Shown: positions 53,081 to 64,000 of the stretch, piece after piece
How the letters are laid out: each line of letters opens with the position of its first letter
How positions within the stretch are numbered: position 1 is the first letter of the stretch
From: Synchiropus splendidus
Taxonomy: Eukaryota > Chordata > Actinopteri > Syngnathiformes > Callionymidae
NCBI RefSeq assembly: GCF_027744825.2
Contig: NC_071345.1
Location: forward strand, 9,259,501 to 9,323,500
Length of the DNA: 64,000 nt
Direction: 5' to 3'
Program-made: the position numbers and the translations under genes
The notes under the pieces: generated by a model
The model's input: only the letters and a program-made list of their open reading frames with translations
The model's database searches: none
What the model was told of the DNA's origin: nothing

Positions 53081-56000
53081 GTCAACATAGCGGCGGCCGA
53101 CAGAGTGTGCTAAGGGCTGCCAATCCTCTCGTAACCAACGTGAAACTCTCACAAAAGAGGCTTTAGTCTTGCCATACATTTGTCTCACCTTTCTAGCCAA
53201 GTGACGCAATATATACATATGTTATGAATGCGGTCTGTGGTGCGCTCGAGACATGGCACTGGGGAGTGACAGATGGCTGCCTGATGCAAGCGTCATCTAC
53301 GTGAATCCAGGAGACGCGCTTGAGCTCTGCTTCCCAACTCTTTACCAGTAAACATATATGACTCAGCGTCTTACCGCAGTTATAATTTAGAAAAAGAAAT
53401 CGATTCTGGGCAGAGTTACTGATATTTAATACTGTCACGAAAAAAATTGCAATATATTTGATTTTTTTCAATTTAATTTTTTCCCCCAGCCCTGTTAGTT
53501 TTCTATGCCAAATAGGTCTGGTAGATTTTGTTTCTATGAGACTCCCACTGGCGCTGTATGGGTGTGAATTTCTGCTGATAAATTTTGCGATCTTTTGCAG
53601 CTAGCCTGTAGCTAGCTAGCACGTAGCTTGATAAACAACTGCCATATTTCCACAAGCAAAATGCGCGCACGCATTCATACATCACCGCTAAACTGTTAAA
53701 GTGTCAAGATCACGTCCTCTGCATTGACACCTCTTATGCCAAACTTTTATACTTCCATTCACGTCGGCTCAGCGCCGCCGCTACTTTAAGTCCATAAACG
53801 CACAATAGCCATGAAAGCAAACGACCCACAAAAAAACCTTTCGATCAGGAGAAAACACTGAAACTCACTCAGGAGCCACCAGTGTGTGTATGTTTACACA
53901 AATATATTCATTTTCCCTCCACATCAGTATTCACGTCAGCTTCCCACCTGCGCATAATTCCATAATTCATCTGATAATGTAGCGCTCGGGAAAACGCCAT
54001 CTCTTTTTCTCTTTCCACCTATTTCACATCGCTCAACCCACTTTCGCCCAAAACACGCACACACACACACAGAGCCACAGACGGGCATATACTTCAGCTG
54101 CATCTCTGTTTATACATATCATATACATCTGATTAGCCCTAACAAGATTAGCGCTGACCTGTTATTCACCATGCACCACTGGGCTGCAGCTGCCAGGCAC
54201 ACACTCACACACCCACGCTCACTCACTGGCAGCGTCGCCACTGGCAGAGTCACAAAGTCAGCATGGGAGAAGCAGCTTATTGTTTTCTATGAGCCATAAT
54301 CAGTCACATCACCAGACGTGACCAGGGGATACGGCCGGTTGATAGAAGATGGAGATTGCTATTCATTTCATTTTATACGTCTCCATAAGTGTGTGTGTGC
54401 GCGTGCGTCGTCTGCTGCTCGACTGAATCGTTTCGCTCACAGACAACTGCTGTCATAAGATATAAAAACTTGATTTATAATACTTTGCCCGTCTGTCAAT
54501 TTTATCGTTGAGTGTCAGGGTTTAAATATTGCAACTGCAAAATAAAAGTGAAAACACTTCTGTCTGCCTGGAACTCTTTTATATTTCCACTTAAAGAGGA
54601 AGTAATGTCGCTTGAATTGTGGATAGATATTTGATGGATTATCCAGGAAACGTTTCCCATCTTTCTACACAACATAACAGTGGAGCCAAACCTACAACAA
54701 CAGACAAAACAACCTCCTTAGAATCAAGTAGATCAGTTGCAGGGTTTTCTGATGGTATGTCTGTCTGCCAGCAAACTAACCCAGAATTATATTGAGAAAA
54801 ATATTTTCAGGAAATGGTGATAGCAGGACGAAGAAGCGATCATTACATTTTGGTGGGTTTCGGATAACCATCTGACTCTTTGGAAGACTCACTGAGAGTA
54901 CACCTGTGTGACCCTGTGAGAGATCACCAGCTGAAAATAGATTTAGAGTGAAACACTTCTCCACCACACTGAGATTGTAAATTCTGGACTATAGAGCACA
55001 ACAGAATATTAGCCACACCCACTAAATTTAAGATGGACAATAGATCTTGTTCATACATACAAGCGGGTGCAGTGGCGCTCTAAAAATACACGAGGATCAC
55101 TTCTAAACTAGTTTTGAAAACGGGGTCCAGCATGGCGACTGACTCATGAAACTAATGTTCTGGCAATGTTCTGAACTTGAATCATGAACTCCTCACATCT
55201 TTTATTTACATCAAAGCCCTGTGTCCGCAGTTCTGACACCGCAGCTGGTCTCAGCCGCTGCTTCTTGTCTCCGCTCCTACAGGAGATCGACTCTGTTGCC
55301 GCAATTGCGAACATGCGAGTGAAAACAGCACATTCCGAGTGCTTTGAAGTAAATAAAATGCCTGTGATGTCATCAGTTTGATGTGACTGGGCTCAATGTT
55401 TTGGCAGCATTTTAGCCTGTTAAAATCCATACATTAGTCGTGCCGTCGTATAAGCCGCAGGGTTCAGACCACAAGAAAAAAGTAGTGGCTTATAGTCCAG
55501 TTATTATAGGGACGAGGCCCTGGGTCAGACCAGGAGTGGTTGGATAAGACCTCCCAGAAGACCTGGGAGCCCAGGGAGCTTTTTACGGATGGATGGTCGG
55601 TGAACATTAAAATGCTTCCACATTTAAAAACATCCTGACTCATCAACTTTTAAGCTCGATTTGCACCATTTCATTTCCTCCAGAAACACAGAACTCATGG
55701 AGGTGCTCTTGATAAAAAGTGGTTGGCTAATATTTGTCCCTTTCTTTTTCATTATTTCCCCGATTAAATATCAACCTGAGAGACGGATATTAAATCATCC
55801 TTGGCCTCTCACAAACCGCACATTTCAAGAACTCGACGATAAGAAAACTGTAAGCAGAAAAGAAAAGTGACGTGAGTGATTTATGGAGAAAATTACGGCT
55901 GTCAAATCACTCCAGCGGGGAAAAAGCCTCCGGGTGAGCAGTTCCATCTCTGTAACTTTTTTATCAAAGCTGCTAATGTTCAGCCTTTCCTTCTTTTCAT

Positions 56001-56804
56001 CCTTTATTTGTCTTTCTCGCGACATCTTTCTTCTTTCCTTTTTTCTCCTTTTCTCTCTGCAGCGTTGCACCGATTTCTGTGTCTGCGGTTTCATTTTTTC
56101 CCCCTCCTTTTGTGCGTTGGAGGTTTAATCCCTCGCTCACATTTCATTTTGCTGCACACTGAGGCAACGCCGCGGCCTTGTTGCATTCTTCTTCAAATGA
56201 AGAAAGCGCGGCTGCCGTCCTCCCGACGAGGACTCTTGGGCAACCGATCCATTGATGGGACTGGATTCATGTATTCATGATTCGATTGTAGTCTTAAGCG
56301 TCCTTAAAAGGAGGATGAAGGACTGCGCCGCTGAGTTTTGGATGAAAAGATGGATTCCATCGGGAGCAGAGTGAGACGGGCTCTGATGCGTTTCAAATAT
56401 TCTTCTGCTCAGAATCAAAACCAGAGAGATAATTTGAGATTAAGCGCTCCATAATCCAAATATTTTTACTTCATTTGAAGGAGGGAAAGAGTATATACTC
56501 GCGGCGAGGTCTTGGGAATTCATATCAAGAGGCTTGTGTGTTAGAATCTTGGGATTATATTCCCGGTTCCTGCTGGGTTTTCTCCAACAAACGTAGATGG
56601 CGGGGGCGAACGACTACAGCCAAAGTGAGAGTCATGAAGGTTTTTTTTTTTCCAGGGGGAAGACATCTGTATTTTTACTGCGTTACGTTAAAAATGAAGT
56701 GTGAATAGTTGTCACTGTAAAACAATAATTTAAATATGAAAAAATATGGCAGGTCAGAGGATCAGGGTAGTTTAATCGTGGCAGTCAACATTCTGATCAT
56801 GACT

Positions 56805-57327
56805 CGGGCATCTCTCGCACAGAGATACAACAATGCTTCGAAATTCAAGCAACACTTGGCCTCAAATCACGGCACTAAATTCGAGCGCTACCGAGAGGCT
56901 AACTGAAGGAACGCTAACCGGAGAAAGCAATGCTAATGGAGTTTATTGTTTGGGATGAGCAGCCATTTTCTGGAGCGTTCAGCAGATAGTAGCGTTCATT
57001 CCCTGGACATGTAGTCGATGAAAAGACAAGTGGCCTGTCAGGTTATAAGTCAACATTCTGGTATTTAACAAGTGATGAGTGAACTTTGTGGGTTTGATCT
57101 GATCATTGAAAAGGGCTTTTCCGTTTTGCATTGTTTGTTATTTATTTTGCTTTAAAAGCTGCAATGTTTTCTACACAGTATTATTGTTATTTTGTCATGA
57201 ATTGTATATATTGTAACTTATGTAGTTGTGGAAAAAAAGAAATAATTGGCAAAAATTGGTATTAGCTTGTTGGAAGTTTCTAAAAAATCTGTATCGGACA
57301 AAAAAATAATGATCGGCGCACCCTAGA
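56805..57327 (+). mobile_element. relic hAT element with zinc-finger-like peptide
   Basis: A frame at 56805-56906 reads NNASKFKQHLASNHGTKF and then reaches a stop. The spacing of KQHLASNH resembles the histidine half of the BED zinc finger of hAT transposases. The far end GATCGGCGCACCCTAG near 57311-57326 resembles a hAT terminal repeat (its complement starts CTAGGGTGCGCCGATC). The cysteine half of the finger and the catalytic domain are absent. Confidence 0.45.
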
Positions 57328-57464
57328 TTTCATTTAAGAGATTTTTTTTTGTAGTGTTAAGTCCATTGCCAAGAGCAGCGGCTCCAAACACACCTCCTAT
57401 GTACTGAGTGATCAGCTCTGTCACATCTGCGTACGTGACAGTCCAGGCTCAAAACCTCCGCAGG

Positions 57465-57660
57465 CCAGAAGCACATCCAATTTAAAATCCTTCTCATCAC
57501 TTTCAAAGCCCTGACTGACCTCCTCCAACTCCACAACCTTCCCCGTAGTCTCCGCTCTTCAGACACCGACCTCCTGACCCGAGCGAGCACGGAACCTGGG
57601 GTGATGGAGCCTTCTGTGTTGCTGCTCCCCATCTATGGAAGTCTTTACCCAGAAAAGCCC
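57465..57660 (+). mobile_element. degenerate LINE 3' coding end fragment
   Basis: One frame reads HIQFKILLITFKALTDLL and a shifted frame reads TWGDGAFCVAAPHLWKSLP, both standard pieces of the C-terminal end of fish non-LTR retrotransposon ORF2. A frameshift separates them. The fragment at 12155-12350 is a second, more decayed copy of the same type. Confidence 0.75.
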
Positions 57661-59500
57661 ACCAGCTCTTGCTTTTCTATTTCGCCGTCTGACCTTTCTA
57701 TTCCCCTGGTCGCCCACTGTGGCTTTCAAGGACGGGGAGGCCACGTTTAAAGCCGTATTCACAGTTGCCAAGAGAATTCCCCAGTTCTCCACCTTCAGTC
57801 CTGCTCTGCTCGGATTATAATGGCAGTTAATGGGGATTTGAACCACCTGATGTCCCTCAAGAAACATTTCTCCTGGCAGAATGTTCCGAGGCTAGATGCT
57901 AATAAAGCCTCCACTGTGTGCCTTCCATCACATTAGCCCAATCTAAAGAAGTACTTTTGACTAAGGAATCAATAGACGTGACTAGTTGACCTACTTTACG
58001 GCGTGTGCCCATTTGAGATGAATTATTATTCTTGCGGTGCAACCCTCAGCGGTGTGCTTCCCTCCAGATACGTCAGGTGACAGCAGGCTGTTGGCGGCGC
58101 CTCCATGCTAATTAGCGACACGCTGCCAGACCTACATCTGATTAAATCGCTGATGAACATGGTGGACTTTTCCTGGCGCTGCTGCCGCCCTCGGAGACTC
58201 CAGAGTTCCTTTCACTCAAACTCGCCCACGACAATTTCGAGAGCAACTAAACTGCAAATGCATCGCACGAGCCAGGTCAGATGGAGAGACGCCTCAACCT
58301 AGACCAAGATTAAAACAGTAAATACACATTTCATCATATAAAATAGTTCAGTGTAAACTACTGTTTGCTACTTTCCTGTTGATGCATATATTTCACACAT
58401 ATAGGCATCATACTGAGAGCACCTGGTGGTTGTTGTGTGACTTACAGCAGGTTCATGAAAGCGCAAGTGTTGGCCTGGCAGATTTTCTGTATGTAACCGC
58501 CAGCAAATTTAAAACTAGCTTCTACTGATATAGTGAAAATGAGAACTGAAACTAGTTCTTTGTTCTTGAAAACTTTCAATAGCAGTGTTATTTGTCGCTC
58601 CACGCCTAGCGCTAGGAATTTGCAGCGAAAATGTAGATATACTTATAGATTGATAATAAATATCTGAGATGTTGGAGGGACAGGGTTAGGTTGACACTCA
58701 ACTTAAAATGACACTTTAATATTTAAGATGTTTCAGGGCAAAAAATATGGAGAAAATATTACATGATATTTTAATCTAAGGTTAAAAACATGAGAAATAT
58801 ATTAAAAAATAAATAAATAGTAGTTCTATGAATTCAGTACCAGTTTATGTTTAGTAGAATATTTTATTTTAGTTTTTAAAAATCTATTTGAAGTCTTTAA
58901 TAATGTCTGATTCTCTGATGAAACTTCCCCTTGCTCTTCCTTCCTTTAACTTGTTTCACCGTCTCTACAACATTAAGCCAAAACTCCCAACTCAGACTTG
59001 AACAATCTCTCTGGACCATAAGGAATTCTGACATAGGCGGCCATTGATGCCATCATTGATTGAGCCAATCGGCAGCCAGGATATTAAGCCACGAGCCAAA
59101 AACATTCTGCGTACAAAACAATACTAAATCCTACATAAATCTTTAGCCTTCAACCTTAGCATCATAGCAAGATTAAAATGAGCCGCGATCACTCTATTAA
59201 AATGAAGTCTCTGATCTTTGTAAGAAAGAAACCTGCACCCAGGCAATAAAAAAAAACCCCAATCAGGTCAAGAAGTCATTGATCGATGGATCCAGGCGAC
59301 CTCACCGAAGCTGTAAATCATCAATCTTAAATCCCCGAAAATGATCTGTCATATCATTTCATATTCTTCCCCCAAAACATAAATAATTCATCCGCCTGAC
59401 CGCACTAGAGAATATAGGTTGGCTAACATGTTCCATATCTGCGCTTTGCATTTCCCTCTTAATTGGCATCATGTTGGATATCCTCTTATTGAATAAATAG

Positions 59501-59509
59501 GCTGTGTGC

Positions 59510-59573
<64 letters not shown>

Positions 59574-60196
59574 TGGAAGGGGTCCGTGTGTGGTGTGTGT
59601 GTGTGGTGTGTGTGGCTGTGTGTGTGTGTGTGTGTGTGTGTCTGTGGGGTGTGCGAGTGTGTGTGTGTGTGTGTGGCTGTGTGTGTGTGTGTGTATGTGT
59701 GTGGAAGGGGTCTGTGTGTGGTGTGTGTGTGTGTGGTGTGTGTGGCTGTGTGTGTGTGTGTGGGGTGTGTGTGTGTGAGTGTGTGTGTCTGTGGGGTGTG
59801 TGTGTGTGTGTGTGTATGTGTGGCTGTGTGTGTGTGTGTATGTGTGGAAAGGGTGTGTGTGTGGGGTGTGTGTGTGTGGTGTGTGTGGCTGTGTGTGCGT
59901 GTGTGTGGGGTGTGTGTGTGTGTGTGGTGTGTGTGTGTGGTGTGTGCGTGTGTGTGTGTGGGGTGTGGGGTGTGTGTGTGTGTGAGTGTGTGTGTCTGTG
60001 GGGTGTGTGTCTGTGTGTGGGGTGTGTGTGTGTGGTGTGTGTGGCTGTGTGTGTGTGTATGTGTGGAAGGGGTGTGTGTGTGGCTGTGTGCGTGTGTCTG
60101 TGGGGTGTGTGTGTGTGGTGTGTGTGTGTGTGTGTGGTGTGTGTGTGTGCGCGCGCGTGTTTGTGTGCGCGCGTGTGTGTGTGTGTGTGTGTGTGG
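59501..60196. repeat. 0.7 kb compound GT minisatellite
   Basis: Nearly 700 bp of GT repeats interrupted by GGGGTGTG, GGCTGTG and TATGTGTGGAAGG variants. The GGAAGG (or GGAAAGG) variant occurs at about 59575, 59703, 59846 and 60065, showing a higher-order unit of about 130-220 bp. Open frames of Cys-Val or His-Thr repeats across it are translation artefacts. Confidence 0.95.
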
Positions 60197-60239
60197 CGGG
60201 GGACGCAGCACATTTCTCAACAGATGATAGCTAGCTAAG

Positions 60240-60365
60240 ACGTCTGAAGGCCGCGCGGCGTCCCTGTGCGCGGGGTGACCGTGACACGCCAAGCCCCCGC
60301 CGGCGCTGTCGGCCCTCGGCTCGTGATTGCGTGATACAGATCTGTAACGAGGAGCGGCCCTGATC
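60240..60365. other. CpG-rich block next to the GT minisatellite
   Basis: Dense CpG (GGCCGCGCGGCG, CCCCCGCCGGCG) in otherwise CpG-poor intronic DNA, directly after the GT array. No exon was recognised. It could be an unmethylated regulatory island or a conserved element. Confidence 0.4.
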
Positions 60366-60847
60366 CTATCGCCTTATCGTCCCATATTTCATCAGGGACG
60401 TCGCTTTAACCACAGCAGATGATGAGTGCAAGCGTGTGATTGGATGTCAAGTGATCGGCCGCGTGACATTTAGAAATGAATGGTCGCAGGCGGCCACCGG
60501 GTCGATCTCCGTGCATGTAAACAAAGACATGGAGTGGTTGTCGTCTCACATTCACACATAAACTCTACGATAATATCGCTGGGAACGTTTAGGGGAGGAA
60601 ACCAGAGTCTCAAGTAGAAATACAAAGGTAACATAAAGTAAATACGGCAAGAACTATGCAGTCATGTTCCTTTCATTGATCATATTTAGGAAGTATTTGG
60701 TATTATTTTGGCACTCTATGTTATACATAGTTTTTGAATGAATCATTCTGTAATAGCATGTTTGCATTGCTTTCTGCTGATTTGCGTTTGTTTCATCAAT
60801 AATTTGGAGCTAACTTACAACTTTAGATAAATAAATAAATGAAAAAA

Positions 60848-60872
60848 AAATATATATATATATATATATATT
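60848..60872. repeat. (TA)n microsatellite
   Basis: Short array of TA units after an A-run. Confidence 0.85.
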
Positions 60873-62659
60873 AAAAGAAACAAAATATATATACAGTATT
60901 TGAAAAATAGCAAATACACATTTAAAAATGTTATAAATGCAACAGAGTGAACAGGTGTATGAAACTGGATAAATGTCCATCTTAAAGAGTGGCTCTTCTA
61001 CTCCAGAGGTTGTTGAAAATACGCCCAAATAACTGAAAAAATAATGTTGACAGGAGGCCATTTTTGAAATGAGAAAACTGTAGGTAATCTTTTAGCGTTA
61101 TGGGGGATTTTCTAAAACCTGCCACGGCCATATTAAATATTCTCTTTATCATGGTGACGTGAGGGCAAAAGTTTTTCTTCCAGAATGCTGGACTCCTGGA
61201 GACTGCAATACCTTTCATCAAAGGGAAACAGATTGCGTGAGCAGATTGTGTCATTTCTACTCCGAAGTCCACCAATCCATGTACTTTCACTTGGTAAAGT
61301 CAAAACACTATACAAATCTAACAGCCTCCTTCTAATTCTCACCTTCACTTTCGTCTCCATTTCAAAGGTGTGAAGTCCCTGGACGCCATCAAACGACATA
61401 AAAGTAAAAGCACGAAGGTACAAAAATCACACGAGGCATATCTGAGCCTCCACTTTTAAAGACCCCCTGCCCGTCTCGCTGGTCCTCTGCCTGTTCTTCA
61501 GCACAAAAAGCTTCTATGGGCTGAAGGGAACATCGGTGCTAATAATGTTGATGCGATGCCAAGCCCAGCTGGTGGTGACCGGCACAGGGCACCGAGTGTC
61601 TGCTCTCCACAGTCGCCGTCTTTAAAAAGCCTCTGTCCTCTGCCAACTGGACCGGGCTGAGAGGGAACACGCTCGTGAAATGGGCAACCTGCATCAAGAG
61701 GTGTCTCTCAATGTTACCCATCTTTTACCGAAAAATGTTGGTTGCAGGGATTGGATGCTCTCTCCGCATATTCATTAAGCATTTCCACGTAAGCCTGCCG
61801 CGGAGGAGCTGGAGTCTCCCTGGTGAGTGAGGATTTAGTGAGAGGGTTTCGCAGATGGCGTTATGAGGAGTCGTCTTAAGTGGTGAAGAAAGAACGCAGC
61901 TGAAGCCCAAATCACGTTCCCTCAACTCAGACTATCCAGAGCCGCTAACACGCTCGACCTAGTCCAAACCCCTCCCAGCACACAAGATAAAAACACACAA
62001 AACCGGTTGGAGCCACTAAAGTTAGTGTTACCCAACAAGTTACTCCGACCGTTTGGGTGAGGAAATTTATGACAGAGGTTTGTAACTTTATTTACTTATA
62101 AATGCTCAAAGCAGTTAAAGGGCAGTATGCAAGGTGCTGAAACGGTACATGTGTTCTGTTCCGTCTACGGCCTTGAGACACAGCTGGTGCCAATTCCACT
62201 CTATTGGGTTGCCATGGTCCGGTCCATGACTTGGAATATACAATTTCACCAAATGGCTGTGGTTTGCCCCACCTTTTTCAAGTGTACTGCACCGTTAAGG
62301 ACGTTAAACCCTGTCAGCAGTATGAGCAACCCTCTCCAGTTGTCAGTTATTCCATGTGCCAGAATCAGTCTCTAGTGGAGTATGTGAACAGCTACAGGAG
62401 CCTTCAACCATTCATGCTAGCGCCTAGTTTTGTTGGCTCTAGATCAAGGCTCTCTGAGAGAGAGCAGCATAGGATGCCCCCTCCCCAGCACCGGTTTCCT
62501 AAACTGGGAAAATCCCAGCATATGGGGAGTTTTCAGGGTTTTTTTTTGTCAAAATGTAGTGCAATATGACGCCAGTGTCAATGCCACCTCAAGGAGGATG
62601 TACATGTACCCAGGTTCATGTCGATAAAGTCGCTATATATTTAGGTGGATAGTTAGGTT

Positions 62660-63160
62660 GGAATAGTGTTGCAGTAACTGAGCTCGGTCTTGGACTCGAG
62701 TCATGTCAGAAGACCACTTTTTTAGGGTCTTGATCTCCAGTGCATTTTTAATCTGTCTTGTAACAGACTGGGCGGATTACTATTCAAGACCAACAGAGAA
62801 AGCTGTTATAAGCTGTGGTAAGTATAATTGATAAAAGTTTTGTTGTGTTTTTTCTTTGATATTTACCTGGGCTCTCAGACAGATCCACAAAAGGGACAGG
62901 AGGTCACCCAAACACCAATAAGGTGTCTGAAGACGGCTAGTTTCAGCTGACACCTGGTTGGTTAACCGATGTGTGTCTGCACCCGCTGAGGCTCAGATCA
63001 GTTTGAGACTCCTTAAATATACTGTCTTGCTCTTGTCTCGGGTCTCCACTGCCATATTTATTGGTCCCGTCTTGGTCTTTATCTCCAAACATCTTGGTCT
63101 TTTCTTGATACTCTCTAGTCTGGATAATGTCTTGGTCTCGGTTGGTGTGGTCTTGACTCA
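62660..63160. repeat. degenerate repeat with recurring TCTTGGTCT motif
   Basis: The words GGTCTTGGACTCGAGTC, GGGTCTTGATCTCC, CTTGGTCTTTATCTCC and GTCTTGGTCTCGGTTGG recur from about 62680 to 63150. Similar TCTTGGTCT-rich repeats are common in fish genomes. The class is not identified. Confidence 0.5.
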
Positions 63161-64000
63161 CAAAGGGACAACCCATACACACAAGCATTATAGAAAGCAC
63201 TGCGTTCTTGATCCTTTAAATCAGGGATCATAGCTGTTTAAGGAGCTTTGCCATTTTCCTGGGACTCTGAGTGTAGCCTATATTCCAATTCCAAAGGACA
63301 GGTAGGTGGAACCAACTTCAGAAACACTCTTATTAACCAACTCCTCACTCTTCTCGTGAACGAACAGAATTAATTTGGGGCAGAAATGAAAGTCGTTGAA
63401 CACACACACGTCTGCGGGGACACTCGCAGTTGCTCACCGCCCACACTGAGGTCCTGAAATGGGTTTAAACGTTGTCTGATTAAGCGCTCTCAGGGGCAGA
63501 GTCGTGCTTCTAATTGTTCTCAACAGCCAAAAAAAGTCAGCGCAGAAGGCTCCAAATCAAGCCTGACGTCAAAGTACAGGCTTGTTTTTCCTCCCAGTGG
63601 CAGCAGACGGCAATGGGTCCTGATTTGTGTGGGCGGTACCTTCTCACACAGCGAGCTAGGTGGAATGTGGACGGATATGTGAAGATTGGTAGTGACGAGT
63701 CAGTGACCATGTTTTCATGCCGAGAGTAGCCTGACTAAGACAAGAGCTCGCTGAGTCCTCTTGCTGAGGTTTGTCCTCATTTACATACAACGTAGAGAAA
63801 CCAAAGTGATGAGTAATGTTGGCTCTGTGGCCTGGGGTGGCGCTGAAGAATCCTTCTGTTAGTAGTTGAACCACCTGTCGGAAGAGGCTATGGAGGAGGC
63901 GGCTATATCTTATTTTCCTTTCGGCTCCTCCCTTCAGGGGTGGTCACAGCAGATCATCTTCCTTCATCTAACCCTGTCCTCTGCTTCCTCTTCTCTCAAA

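Larger units (their letters stand above)
46137..64000 (-). other. upstream grik2 intron sequence, no exon found
   Basis: The grik2 exon that should precede 45993-46136 was not found by searching for its expected GLLDGFMT-type end or for other amino-terminal-domain motifs on the minus strand. The intron is therefore probably more than 17.8 kb. The region contains the repeats listed separately and no other recognisable gene on either strand. 63250-64000 holds nothing I can name. Confidence 0.7.

Noticed and set aside
59359..60292. Open frames of up to 284 codons made of His-Thr or Cys-Val repeats on both strands
   Set aside because: They are translations of the GT/CA minisatellite, open in several frames at once because the repeat lacks stop codons. 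No protein motif is present.
61133..61423. 96-codon minus-strand frame
   Set aside because: No domain recognised and no splice signals consistent with grik2; probably a chance frame.
62204..62569. A 121-codon plus-strand frame that looks protein-like
   Set aside because: No recognisable domain, no splice context, and the region is followed by degenerate repeat. I cannot support it as a gene.

Overview
The window looks like nuclear DNA of a ray-finned (teleost-type) fish. It has vertebrate spliced exons with GT-AG introns, fish-style tRNA-derived SINE pieces, small hAT and Tigger-like DNA transposons, and long (GT)n and (TA)n arrays. No bacterial, viral or organellar gene organisation is visible, and most open frames are chance frames in introns, intergenic DNA and repeats.

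The only gene I can support is on the minus strand: the 3' two thirds of the kainate-type ionotropic glutamate receptor gene grik2 (GluK2, formerly GluR6). Ten coding exons read 5' to 3' from position 46136 down to the stop codon at 17941-17943. They encode the end of the amino-terminal domain, the S1 half of the ligand-binding domain, M1, the pore loop M2 with the Q/R editing site, M3, the S2 half, M4 and the cytoplasmic tail ending in the PDZ ligand ETMA. All exon phases fit one another (144, 108, 114, 207, 224, 119, 218, 226, 251 and 165 nt). The start codon and the first exons lie beyond position 64000. Two introns are tiny (59 and 67 nt); the others run from 0.5 to 8.4 kb.

Layout: 1-17940 is the 3' UTR plus downstream flank, with two copies of a Tigger-like MITE (5414-6006, 15365-16073), a hAT element with target-site duplication (8259-8772), a LINE 3' fragment (12155-12350) and a perfect-looking hairpin (10989-11038). 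17941-46136 is the grik2 body; its introns carry SINEs, a second hAT element with a (TA)n core (28301-28771), inverted repeats and (ATCC)-rich simple sequence. 46137-64000 appears to be part of one large upstream intron, with a MITE (46817-47095), a diverged duplication (49652-50400), a hAT-derived zinc-finger-like relic (56805-57327), a LINE fragment (57465-57660) and a 0.7 kb GT minisatellite (59501-60196).

The most interesting points concern the receptor gene. The genome encodes Cys at the M1 position that mammals recode from Tyr by RNA editing (Y/C site), while the I/V site (Ile, ATT) and the Q/R site (Gln, CAG) are still in the unedited form. A hairpin-forming sequence also sits just inside the intron after the M4 exon, before the terminal exon. 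I found no clearly new multi-gene system in the window.
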